NCBI GenBank assembly: GCA_916610825.1
Contig: OU744446.1
Span: 22,949,223-23,013,222 of the forward strand
Direction of reading: 5' to 3'
DNA from: Haliclystus octoradiatus
Lineage: Eukaryota > Cnidaria > Staurozoa > Stauromedusae > Haliclystidae
Length of the DNA stretch: 64,000 nt
In this document: one piece after another, positions 1 through 16,500 of the stretch
How positions within the stretch are numbered: the first letter of the stretch is position 1
Layout: each line of letters begins with the position of its first letter
Translations under genes and position numbers: made by a program
Notes under the pieces: model-generated
What the model saw: the letters and a program-made list of their open reading frames with translations, nothing else
The model's database searches: none
What the model was told of the DNA's origin: nothing

Positions 1-781
1 ATATTATATAAATATAAATAATATTAAAGTAAAGAATAACAGTACAAAATGTGTATTCTTTGACTCTTTCGCCATATATTATTAATATAAATAATATTAT
101 AATGGCGATTGACTCAACTCAAAGAGTAAATATTTCTCAGTTAATAGTAACGTAACTTTGAACCTAACATGACATCCAGCAGATATAGGCCTACCTACAA
201 ACTCAAGGCAAACTCTACAATATCTACAGTCTGGGGATAAAGCTTGGGTGGAAGTGATACACGAATGAACTTAAGGACGTCCGTAAGTCTTATGCATCCA
301 GCAAGACAATATTCAAGAGGATAAACAAAACAATATGTATATCATCTTGTCTACATATTAATGTGATAATGTCGAAATCCGATCGTCGATGTTTATATGA
401 ACTTGCAGGCCTAGTCCCTAGTGACCTAGTCTACTCGTACTTGTTCGTATTCAAATGACCCTCTCAATAATTCTACGAACCTTGGCTTCTTTAGCAATAC
501 GGAGTTTCCTTTTTCTGCATATGACCAAGTATTCGCCTTGTGCCTTTCTTTTCCAGTATGAATTTGGTGATGCCGTGGCGGTCTCCATTTTAAATGTTCA
601 TGAGACTCGTTCAATAACAAAATAAACTTTCTGTTTGTGAATCTTTTCCCGCCACATGGTCGTATTCTACGCATGTGTATCCTGTGTAACCGCTGTAACG
701 GGCACTCATGGAGCTAAAATTCCAATCACGAAATACAGAACGATCTGAAAATAAATTCTCATCTGCTCGCATTTTGGGATA
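1..781. other. Gene-free AT-rich DNA
   Basis: I see no exon with recognisable homology and no RNA gene here. The first 120 bases are very AT-rich, with short ATATTATATAA/TTAATATAAATAA runs. A TAGGCCTA palindrome lies near 186. The only open frames are short and lack coding features. Confidence 0.6.
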
Positions 782-785
782 TTAA

Positions 786-1551
786 AGGGAGAATACTGAC
801 CGGGGAACGTTGCGCGCGGAACTTGAATTCTTCATACCAAATTCAAGTACTCGTTTTGAAACAGAGTCGGCCTCGCCTTAATTCTATTGTTTTGAACGAA
901 ATAATCAAAAGCACGAGACAGGAACAAATGTCGAAGCCGTGAACTCGTGACAATCATCAACGAATCAATGTTTTTGAACAACGATTTATTCCATGTATTT
1001 AACTCAGATTCGCATAGTTTTATTGAATTATCACATTAGTTTGCTTTTGGTATATTTATCCTTGGTTATATTTACTGAAGTTGCCTTGTTATTAGTTGGC
1101 AAGCTTTTATGGACCGATCGTTACATCAAAAACATGAAAAAGAACGATAGTCGATACGCAAGATGACCTAAGATGTCAAGAAACACAAGGATTTGGCTTT
1201 GTAACAAAAATAAAAATGTTAAACAAGGTTCTTGTTTAGTGTTACTTTCGTTCAACATATCAATCGAACTGATCGAACTAAAACCGCTTCTGCACATCAT
1301 ACTGTTGATCACATAGTAAACAATACATTAAAGTCCAGAACGTGATAAAATAAGTACGTAGTATTGCTCCCAAATTGTGATTTTAATTTGTTCATTTGAA
1401 ATGCTTTACCATAAAATCAACATACGGCCAGAATAATAAAACGAAGCTCACTCGGAACTCACACGCACGGCAGCTTTTCTCAAAGCTTTGTTTAAATTGA
1501 TGACGTATGAGTTGGTTGAGCGCGCAATGTTCCCCGGTCAGTATTCTCCCT
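786..1551. mobile_element. piggyBac-like MITE (766 bp) with TTAA target duplication
   Basis: The ends are inverted copies of about 32-36 bp starting AGGGAGAATACTGACCGGGG and continuing to a GCGCGC stretch (left 786-818, right about 1519-1551). They differ at only a few positions. The element is flanked by TTAA on both sides (782-785 and 1552-1555), the target duplication typical of piggyBac transposons. The interior has no transposase-like frame, so it is non-autonomous. The family assignment rests on the TTAA duplication alone. Confidence 0.8.
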
Positions 1552-1628
1552 TTAACCAACAAATCACATCTTGTCACTTTCAGGTGTTATGCAACGGGCA
1601 AAAATATTTATCATCCAGTTCTGGTTAT

Positions 1629-1672
1629 GTGATGCATAGGCATCACCATCGTGATGCATAGGCATCACCATC
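1629..1672. repeat. Two tandem copies of a 22-bp unit
   Basis: A 22-bp unit beginning GTGATGCATAGGCATCACC occurs twice head to tail with no mismatch (1629-1650 and 1651-1672). The unit is nearly self-complementary around GATGC..GCATC. No function is evident. Confidence 0.8.
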
Positions 1673-1887
1673 TGGTTTTTAACTTCACCTTGCCATCCCT
1701 CGCCCCTGATTACTATAACTAGATCCACAGTAAAACATATTACAGTATAATGATTCAACAGCCGTTCAATAAGTGATTATTTAGACGAGAATCAGATCAT
1801 ATTTTAAATCCTAACCTCTAACAGAGAACAGAATAAGTTTTGGCAATATACACAAAAACACAAGACATTTAAAGATTTCCCAATAGC

Positions 1888-1893
1888 TTTAAT
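1888..1893 (-). terminator. ATTAAA polyadenylation signal candidate for RPL11
   Basis: On the minus strand ATTAAA, a common variant of AATAAA, lies about 50 nt after the RPL11 stop codon. Short 3' UTRs are usual for ribosomal protein genes. The cleavage site was not located. Confidence 0.45.
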
Positions 1894-1942
1894 TGGTTTT
1901 TATCAAATTTACAAAGACAAGATTGACAAGCCTTTGGTTGAA

Positions 1943-4748
1943 TTATTTTCCAGGAAGAAGGATACCATCATACTAAAAAACAATAAAAATTAAAATCAGT
2001 AAATTAAATAGCCAGGAAAGGAAATACAGAGCACATACACTAATAAATTCAAGTTGGCTTTTGTTGGGGATCTTAGGTTAAATCGTCAATTCAAATAGAC
2101 TTTTGACACACACCAAAGAGAGAGCTCGGATAGATTGATGACACATTGAACCCACTCAATGTTTTCTACAAAACTCTGAGCAGCATGTTCTCACCATCAT
2201 AAAAATATTAGCATAAATGTGATTTTCCAGCCAGTGAAGTGAGTTTTTCTTGTACGACACAAATAAATATATTTCAATACCATTAGTTTGTTAATTGATT
2301 AGAAATCAGATATAAGTCATAATGAATGCAACATGAAATTGAAAGGAAATGATCAACACTTTCAGAGTAAAAATAGAAACTGCTGAAGGTGGCTTGGTTT
2401 TTCATAGGTAAACAGTGCTTTGGTCTGCTGCGTTCCCCATCACAATGCTCATGGTTGCTACGTTTCAAAGTATGAAAGGCAGCTTATTTCAGTATTAAGT
2501 CAGCACATACCTTCTGCTGAAACCATTTCATGCATTCCTCCTTGGTAACTTTGTGTTGACATCCAACCTTTGCCTTCCTTCTGCGTCGGTATGCAGTGCG
2601 GTAGCCACGGCGACTGAGAACGACGTAGAAGTCCATACCATAAATGCCAATGCTAGGGTCATATTTAATTCCTAAATCAATATGTTCTTGGATTCCAAAG
2701 CCAAAGTTTCCAGTAGCAGAAAAGTTTCCTTTTCGCAATTCGTATTCACGTACCTGGACAAAATGATTCAAAAGTCAATTAAAACAATACAATGTAATGG
2801 CAGATTCAATAAATTTTTTAGTTCAGATTAATTTGTGATCAAGCCAAGCTTTAGCCTGTGTTACAGACCGAGATTTATTCACGAAAGAATAGGGTCTGTG
2901 TGAATTGCTTGGAATCTCTGTCCGTGCCTCGTATCAGAATAAGATTGATGTCACATAATTATGCAAGATTAAGGTGATTCTCGCCGGGATTCTCACATTA
3001 CTTTGTTCACTTCAGTTGACATGATTGCAGTAAGTTCGATTTTAGGCTTCGTAGCCATGACAATTAATTGATCGAACAGAGGTGATGAATTTATTATCTA
3101 AGAACAATAGATTTACCATGCATCGATCAGAAACTTCCGCTCTACGATTTCTGAGAGACTGGACAGAGAACTGTGCAAATCACACAGACCCTATTCTTTC
3201 GTGAATGAATCGCGGTCTGTAACGCAGACTAGCCAAGCTTATGCTTCTTAATAAAGCTACACACGTGCTGCAGGTTTAATAGTAGTATGTGATATGAGAA
3301 TTCAAGAATGACTATTTTTGTGTACGACATAGATTGGTTTTAATGTTATATCATCTACAAATTATTTGATGCATAATTCCTAATAATTGAATGCAAGCAA
3401 ATCCTTCTAGAAAATTATATCATAAATCACCCCTGAAGATCAGTGTCCAGGTCCTACCAACAAGTGAGGATGTTTTAAAGTTGGGAATCCAGGTCAAGAT
3501 CATCTATGAGATGCACATTGTAATATCTCACCTTCAATCCTTTCTCGAGGATTTCTTCAGCTTTAGGTCCTCGGACGGTGCAATGGACAGCAATTTTTTC
3601 ATTTCTTCTGATACCAAAAGATCTGACAGTGTAGCGAGCTGGAGATGAAAAAATAGACAATAAAGTTAAAAAAGCCATATTTTAGCATTCCTCAAGTTTT
3701 GAATTACCGCACATGTAATACGTGAAAAGACAAAACATGCTGTATGACAAATATCAAATCTTCTCTAAATATCATGTAAGATCATCTAAGATCATCATCC
3801 TTGTAAGAATACAAGTTTCAAGATCAGTGACTATATATACAACAAACCTTTTGAGAAAACTGGAGTTTGCCCAGTAAGAGCTTCTAACACTTTGGCAGCA
3901 CGGACCAGTCTGTCACCACTCTCGCCAACACAGACGTTGATACATAACTTTTGGATTCTCACTTCACGCATTGGGTTGACTTTTTCAGGTTTTTCATCCT
4001 TAGTTGGCTATGGGAATTAATAGAAAAATAAACGGTGAAGCAGCAATAGAGGAAATATGAATCGATAACTAGAGACGTGATGGCAGGAATTAAAAAATTA
4101 CTTGAAATATATTTTATACGTGATTAAGAATAAAAACAATGGAGCAGCTAAATTCTGTGTCCATCTTTACAATGTAATTCATTTCATGTGCTAATCTAAT
4201 CATCTTAAAAACTAGAGCTGTCACTGTGGCATATGCCATGTATGGGATATAGTCACACAAATGCAGTAGGTTTGTGGTGATAAATTCAAATGAATGGTCA
4301 CGTTTATCAAGGGAGGCATTTTATACTATATCAGTTGGCCTAGGCTAGTCATTAGATGGACTAGGGACTTATCATCTTAGGTCACAACAAATCTTGAAAC
4401 ATTCAATGGTATAAACTTCAACACATTGATATAAATCAAGTTTTGACAAAATAAGGTAAAAAAAGCCCTAGTTATTCGTATTAACTATTAGGTAAAAAGT
4501 ATTTCTCTAAAGAAACTGCAGACAATCTCAGTCTCTCAGGTCAGACTTATCACTTATGTCCGATCCCATGACGAAGAAGTCGTTTTGGAATGATTTTACT
4601 GCGATAAAGGAAATAAAACTCCAGCATAGCAAGCATATTATAATCAGCTTGCATATTATGTGGAAAAATATAAACTTTGAAATCATGCAATGGACGAATA
4701 AGCCATTGCAACAGCTAGAAGGTTGACACGTGAAAAACTTACCGCCAT
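1943..4748 (-). CDS. RPL11: 60S ribosomal protein L11 (uL5)
   Basis: Protein of the large ribosomal subunit central protuberance, which contacts 5S rRNA; in vertebrates free RPL11 also binds MDM2. Five coding exons in transcript order: 4743-4748 (ATG GCG only), 3848-4007, 3532-3638, 2511-2753, 1943-1972. All borders are GT-AG and in phase, giving 181 residues (human has 178). The match to animal RPL11 is close throughout: [60 protein letters not shown] and the C-terminal YDGILLPGK. The main difference is a more basic stretch ([16 protein letters not shown]) near residue 150. Splitting after the second codon is a frequent arrangement in ribosomal protein genes. Intron 3 carries a 379-bp MITE. 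The gene is divergent from the coiled-coil gene at 6179. Confidence 0.97.
2852..3230. mobile_element. MITE with 10-bp target duplication (Mutator-like) in RPL11 intron 3
   Basis: Inverted ends of roughly 58 bp read (A)GYCTGYGTTACAGACC and continue to ACGAAAGAATAGGGTCTGTG (left 2852-2911, right 3173-3230). Weaker similarity runs further inwards. AGCCAAGCTT is repeated exactly on both sides (2842-2851 and 3231-3240). A duplication of 9-11 bp is characteristic of Mutator-like elements. There is no coding capacity in the 379 bp. The family assignment is inferred from duplication length. Confidence 0.75.
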
Positions 4749-4766
4749 CTTGGGAAAGAGACGGTC

Positions 4767-4786
4767 GGAAAAGAGGAAGAAAGGGA
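4767..4786 (-). promoter_or_regulatory. 5' TOP-like pyrimidine tract of RPL11
   Basis: On the minus strand, 20 uninterrupted pyrimidines end about 18 nt upstream of the RPL11 ATG; a second tract (CTCTTTCCC) lies directly before the start codon. Ribosomal protein mRNAs of animals typically begin with such a terminal oligopyrimidine tract, which confers growth-dependent translation. The transcription start is presumably a C inside this tract; this is inferred, not mapped. Confidence 0.6.
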
Positions 4787-4874
4787 TGCTGGGAGTTGCA
4801 AAATTGTGCTTTCTTCGAAACAGAGGTTATATAGATGATAAATGGGAAGAGGCTCCTTCATAACCTATATGTAG

Positions 4875-5171
<297 letters not shown>

Positions 5172-5912
5172 ATATGTAGCACTGTAGTAAAAGCTTTAAT
5201 CCGTTTCACGGTGCATTTGTGGAACTTTAATAACTAATCAAAAAATTTAAATTTGAAATAGATAAAGAGGTCAGGCTGCCTGACCAGGGGTTCAAATTAA
5301 TGGAGTATGAGAGTGGTGCCTATTCCTCATCTTTAGGAGCATGATAAAACTTAAAACGAAGAATAATAATCAGCTCTTTTTACATGATAATTTATACCTT
5401 ATTGCCTTCATTGATAATTTCAATAATTGATATTAAATACAGGAGAATATATATACGATCTATCGGGACTAGAATGTGGAGTTGTGTTCCAGCAAACAGA
5501 TAGTAGAGCTCTTCTAATATCAATTTTGTCGTTAGCCGTGTCCTTATTTTGCTGCCAGTTGGAAGGTAGCTCAGAACATCATGTAACGGCTGAGGGAATC
5601 TCTTTTCGGCTCGTATATGATGTCCAATAAATTGCATTCTTTTGTGTAATTAACTGTGGTGGTGGCTGATGGCGTAAGAGCAACATCATAGTAAAGTAGT
5701 AGATAATTAGAATTGATATATTATATACTTTATGGACGTTTTAAAGCGATTCTGAAAAATTTTGAAAGAATAAGGTCCATCATATTCATATCAATGCAAT
5801 CGCTGCCACGAGCCGTCAAAGTCCAAGAAATATCAGTGACCAACAACCGACCTGGGGTCGTCATAGCATAGGCGGCACATTAATCGTGCGCATTACTTCG
5901 GTAACGTATCAT

Positions 5913-5964
5913 CAAGATATTATAATAGAACCAATAGAATAAATGGTTCTATTATAATATCTTG
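5913..5964. repeat. Perfect 21-bp inverted repeat with 10-bp loop
   Basis: A 21-bp arm (5913-5933, beginning CAAGATATTATAATAG) and its exact complement (5944-5964) are separated by 10 bases. It could form a hairpin or cruciform. It lies 215 bp upstream of the coiled-coil gene start. It could be a remnant MITE end pair; no target duplication is obvious. Confidence 0.85.
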
Positions 5965-6178
5965 GTATCATATAGTCTTATAGCGTGTGTATGAGCCTTC
6001 ATAATCTTGTTACAGACGTTACAGAGTCCGTTGCGTTGCTATGATTTAGGCGGGAAAACTGAGCCATGCTTTCACTCATGACATTACTACGAAAATTAGA
6101 TACGAAAAATGTCAACTTGTTTTCAATAAACAAATGTAATTAATTTTCGGATAAGGTCATAATTATTTATGAAATACA

Positions 6179-10447
<4,269 letters not shown>

Positions 10448-10449
<2 letters not shown>

Positions 10450-10453
10450 TAAA
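10448..10453 (+). terminator. AATAAA overlapping the coiled-coil gene stop codon
   Basis: The stop codon and a canonical polyadenylation signal overlap in TAATAAA (TAA at 10447-10449, AATAAA at 10448-10453). If used, the 3' UTR would be only about 20 nt, which would keep the transcript clear of the convergent FNTB stop at 10591. Confidence 0.5.
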
Positions 10454-10590
10454 GAATTTCTAGTTTTCTCAATGTGTAGATCAAACCAAATGCTCTAGAA
10501 AGAAGCATGATACAAATGTTAAATGAGATTAAATGGTCACTTAAACAGCAAAATCAATCAATCAACTATTTTACCTTTGTAAAATGGTCA

Positions 10591-13500
10591 TCAAAATGAT
10601 GTTGGTTTGTTGGAAAAGTATTCAAGTGCATCGAATGCACTGTCAACACCTATGTTGTAGGTTGGATGTGTAAGTTTCTAATAAAAAAGAATGCAAACTC
10701 AAATTCGATGGAAACAACAAGCAATCAATTTTATTTGATTTGTAATGTGTTAAATTGGATTACAATTGGAATTAAAATTGTACAAATAATATTACCGGTA
10801 TCTAGTATTTGTTTATGCCTAGCTCAAATGCGTATTAGACTGGCCAAGAAGTCCATGAGAAAATGATCAAACGTTTCATATATGATTGAACAAATCCTAG
10901 CAAACAATTTTTCAGAATTTTTTCAACGTACCAGAGATTTTACTGTGACATTCAAAATGTTATATTATAATATTCCAAGTATTTCTGTTACATGAAAGTG
11001 ACTGGTTCAATTCCATGGATTATACAATTGTTGGATTTTGTGTTGAAATCAGCAAATTAATATGAACTGCTTCTGTTGATTGAATCAGTGGATATGCGGT
11101 AACAGATTCTATTATATATTAATTATTTTATTGATCAGACAAATTATGTAAATTATTTCAAATAAAGAAACAATTTCAAAAGTTGTTTGTGCAACGTGTG
11201 CTTCATTTGTAGCCTTCATTTCATTCATAATTCATGGTCTACAGTATTCAAATATCAAGGTAAATCCTCACTAGCATCATCAGTTCAGAAAATATTCAAT
11301 GAACATTCTAGCATCAACAGTTGTGTGAATAATTAATTTACGGATAATCAAGAAGGCACACATTATAATGAGTACCAACATTTCAACCTTAAAATTGGAG
11401 ATATTGATAAATTATTGTGATTTCATGTTTCAATTACTGCATTGACTTTAGTGACTTAGATCTCTATATTTCATAGCCATGCTTCTAAACTTACAAGTAA
11501 GTTATGCTTGCCACCAACAATATTTGTTTCTCTACACTCATCTCCAATAAATGTTTGTGCTACAGATAATCCACTTAGACAGTAACATGTATGGTAAAAA
11601 TCACGAGATCTGGAACACAAAATAACAAAATCTCATTAACAAGTGGAAGATCTAAAGCTAGGTCTCATATGTATGATTTAGTTTTTTATGTTGAGATCAT
11701 TGCAATTTCTACATACTTTCCAGGCTTGTCAACTAAGCCTCCTGCTGTAGATTGACAATTTAATAGTATATACTCTTGCAGTGCAGCTAAAAATAGAAAA
11801 GTAATTACGTATATAAATTGATTTGAATAAAGATCCTTAACTGGAAGCTACGACCATAGCAATTATCGTCCGCAAACAAGCACAATTGCCATTGATTGCC
11901 ATGTCAATGCTGTGAAAAGATGCAACACGTTTAATGGCTTCTGAATAAATTATGACAACCAAATATACAAATTAACTGTCATTGCATAGAGAAAGAGAAA
12001 CTGACTTTACCATACCAGCTAGGCTAATTACAGAAGAGTACAATTGAACAAATTCAGCACTTGGAAAAACAATTATTAACTCTTTATTATCAAGCGGCAA
12101 AGGGGTCAAAATGCGTCGATGCTGTGTGTGATGATTTGTCATTGTCACGCATTGTTACTAACATCTGCTTATTTTGCACATCAACTCATTATTCACACTC
12201 AACGCACCCCTTAAAAAATGGTAATCTCTCCTCTCTACGGAATTTAAATAAAAATACTACACAGTATATCGGAAAATATCAAGTACATTTAAGCAACGGG
12301 CTGGGGATACGCGTTTGAGAAAAACACATGTTGTGACGTAACACACAACTGAGTACAACACACTTTATGATGTAATACATTGCCGAGCAGAAGCAGATTG
12401 CCAGCAAGAACACGCGTCTGAGCAAAGTGCATTGCTGTGAATAATGAATTGATGTGCAGAATAAGCGGATGTTAGTGACAATATGTGACAAACCATGATA
12501 GAGTGCATCAACGCATTTTTGACCCCCACGCATCCATGCAAGCCTAAACACTCCGACACGTGCAATTGATTGCACGCCAAAATGCTTCAAAAAATATATA
12601 TATAGTTTTTTTTTTCGCAATTCAGTTTAGTGATGATTCTGATTCTGATTCTCATTTCAATTTCCTGTTTTTTGTTGTTGTTATTATTTATTATTCAGTG
12701 AACTTCAATCTATTATTATAATGATTCCAATTCAACTTGCTGGACAATTATTTAAACCAACAGACATGCTCCATTCATCGAGTTGGAATTTACAAGCAAA
12801 TGTGATGTTAAAAAGAATACATTTGTGTTGCCATGACAGCTGACAATCATGACTGACATGCCGTGACAACAAGTGTCTGATGGTGCGATATCACGCCTTG
12901 ATCATTTTTGGTGTGCGTTTTATAGCACATGTGTCATATCTATATTACAAACCATGTTACCATGCAATATTACCTTTGCCAAAACATATTTCTATTCTGG
13001 TACTGTTTTCTCAACATATATGTGTTAGTCTGGATACATGCACGAAATCTAGATTCTTATAATACTGGATATCAACAGTTTCTAAATCAGCATAGGGAAA
13101 TACATTGATAGGATTACCTTGGTCAAACATCCATGAATCTTTAGGTATGCTTTCGTCATCATACATTTGCAAAATACTATGAAGAATTGGAAATAGACCG
13201 CCTTGCCAGAAAGAATAACAGCCATCAACAAGCTTATTTGTGCGTCCCTGGAAGTAAAACAGCAAAATCACTAATCAGTGTGTTATGAATTAGTTATAAC
13301 CATCATAGACCAATCTCTGTGGGACTGTAATGAGCTGTGGAACATAACCATCTCTTCATCATTTTGGCAAATCATTTACATAAAATAACAGATGAAATCT
13401 AGCAGATGGAACTGTGCTCAAATTCAAGGTTGACAGAATGGTAAATTTTACCCTTATAATGCACATGACACTAAAAAAACTTAACAGAGATTCTGGTAGC

Positions 13501-16500
13501 TGAAGCTAGATGATGAAGAATGGTGAGAAGGATTTTTCAATTTGGACGCGTATAAGCGGTGATATTTAATGTTGAATATACCCTATTTTCGATCAGCCAC
13601 TTTTTCCAAACTCAGAATGATAGCCAACATGACAAGAGGGCTTATTATAGAAAAAAAGGCAATTCAAAACTTTAAAAAATAGAATCTTTTTTCACATGAA
13701 ATCGAAAGTTTCTAACACCCAAGTCAGCTATGCCCATACCTTTGAGACATCTTTTCTGCTTCAAACAAGTTCATTTAACCGAGAAACAGATGAGATACAA
13801 AGATATTTAGTAGTCTAAATAGCGTTTTCTGTACGAAAAGGCTCAAGCATCAAACAAACACTTGTCACAGATGGAGGTGATGTTTGTATACATAATACAG
13901 CGGTGCATAGCCTAGACAGCACTCCACGGAGGATGATTGACACATTTTTGACAGAAAAAAGTAAATCCAACAACTAAAAACCCTTGTATTTCATGTATTT
14001 CTTAAACAATTATAGTTATTTCAAGCAGAAAAGGTGTTCTAAAGGTGTGGGCATAGCTGACATAAAGGTTAGAAAATTATTTTCATTTCACACGAAAGAG
14101 ACACAACTTTTTGCAATTCTGATTTTTCCTTTTTCCTACAGTAAGCCCTCTTGCCACGACTGTCATTCCCTGAGTTTGGAAAACTGTGAATTATCGAAAA
14201 TAGCCTACTTACAGCATTAAATATTATCGCTTTAAGCGTCCACATTGAAAATCTTTTTCACCATTCTTCATCATTAATATTATCTTCAGCTACCCGAATA
14301 TGTGTTAAACTTTTTTGTGTCATTTGCACTTTAAAGTTTCATGTTTTATGTGATCAACAGACAGTATTAATTAAATAAGATTTATTAAATATTTTCTTAT
14401 GATTTCATTAAGCTTTAAACTTTATGTCACCGAAATAAATGTGTGTAGTCCTTGACTTTTGTTATATTGTTATATTCTTACTAAAATGACAAATAGAATT
14501 TTACCTGAAAGCCTCCTTCTAGTTTCATTTGACGATTTACAACCCATCTCTATCAATAAAAAAACACAATAACGGTTGGAATACTACAGACAATCAGATC
14601 AGAGAAGCATAACATGAATAAATCAATCTGATAGTTACATCACATGGATCAAACATGGGTAGTTATTAAGCACATCATATTTATGCCTAGTATCATAGCA
14701 TGTCCCTTGTGAAGTTCATGAGCAATGATGACAGTGAAATTCAGCGCTCAATAAAATGAGGACCGCAGATCAAAGGCACAGTTTGGAAACAATAGCACTA
14801 AATAAGCAAGTAGCCTAAACAACTTGCAGGCACTTTGAAAGGGGAGACTTTGGTCGCAGACACAAACATATTTTGTAGATTCCTGCCCAAAAGTTCATGA
14901 ACTGTTCATGATGTGTTTATGAACGTTTTAGTAATTTTACGTCCATGAGCTGTTCATGAAATGTTTGTGACAGTTCATGAACCTTTCATGAAAAGCTTAT
15001 GAACTGTTTATAAGGTGTAAACGAACAGTTCATTAAATACATTCATAAAACTTATGAACTGCTCATAAACAGTTCAGGCGGTTCATGGAAAGTTCATGAA
15101 CTTAGTGAGTTTTGTTGCAGAGGTCAATGTCCTTTTATGAATTCAGAGATTGGCTATGCAGAAACAGCTGCATGTTTAATTGTGTGTCTAATTAGTTTTC
15201 GAAGTCATCTCGGAACAACAAAGGGCTTTGGCCTTTGGGGTAAACAGTATGTACTATTTTATAAAACAGTAATAAAGTCGCTTCATTGAAAGTCATGTAT
15301 CATCACTTACCAGGAGCAACTTGATATTGGCACGATTTTCTTGTCCAAGAAGAGCTAATGCTGCAAAGCCACAGAATGTGTATCCACCATGAGCTTCAAG
15401 ACCTAAAGACACAATAATGCAGCTTGAAAACTATTGAAAGTTTTTTCTTTCTATCATGCAGTCAAGAGAAGATCATTGTGTCATATAGCTATGGATAAAT
15501 AATTTATGCACTTTTACATCAATTTGATCTCAAACATTTTCACAACTTTAATAAGTGGCAAAACTGCATCACAATTGAATAATATCTGCACTGGCTTTCT
15601 TGTAATTTAAATAAAGCACATAGGTAAACTGAGACTTTTTGATGCACCAATGGTAAACAACTATGTAGGCCTATTTGAATACAAAGGCTAAATTTGTGAG
15701 CACCAAAAATACAGTCCAACGTTCCTGAATCATGTTTATGGAAATTTTATGATTTTGCTCATGGAAAGGTCATGAAAAAGGGAAATGTATTTCACATAAT
15801 TATATCGTCGTCATCTTATTCTAGTTACTTTTATTTTCTGATACGATACAAAATTTTGAATACACAGCTGAATTTGGTTCAGATAAAATTGGAAAATCGG
15901 ATTATTTATAAACACCATGTGAAATGAGATATACCTGGAGCTCCACTAAATCCTCCCTCAAAAGTCTGGCAGCTGGAATAATAAAAATGTCATAAATTAC
16001 GTTACGGTTTATATGGCTCACATATGATAACATGATTGATATATTTTCCATTTCAAACATTATTTCTTTATGTTCAACACTACATTAGATATACACAGAC
16101 AGTAGCATGAAAAAATACATAAGAAGTTAATTAAGGCACCTAAAGGATTATGTCAATGTAGTTTTCATAAAGCTTCAAAAATAATCCAGTCCGAATGACT
16201 ATTCTGTGCCTAATTTGAAAATAGTGTTGCATTAATAACATCTTCTTTAAATTACTTGACCATGCAATATAATTCAATTGGTGTATTACATACGTTTTCA
16301 GCCATGCAGCCGTATTTTCAAACATTTCTTTTGTGTGAACATTTGTAAGTCTGGATGCTACAACTGCACAGTAAGCACCTCTGTAGAGAAAAATGTGATA
16401 ATTAATGTGTTCATCTATCCAATCCCTTTTCAATAGGGTAGTTCAAAAAAATCATATTGTAACTCATAAGCTATCAACCAATGCCTTCAAGTTGCCATCA

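Noticed and set aside
1973-2510. Box C/D snoRNA in RPL11 intron 4
   Set aside because: TGATGG and CTGA-like motifs occur, but there is no matching terminal stem or convincing guide, so it is not called.
3391-3648. 85-codon open frame on the plus strand
   Set aside because: It is mainly the antisense of RPL11 exon 3 and shows no independent coding features.
11474-11495. In-frame continuation of FNTB exon 14 (VSLEAWL then stop)
   Set aside because: A good donor (GTAAGT) lies at 11494-11489, and exon 15 at 10591-10677 supplies the conserved THPTYNIG segment in phase, so the stop is intronic.
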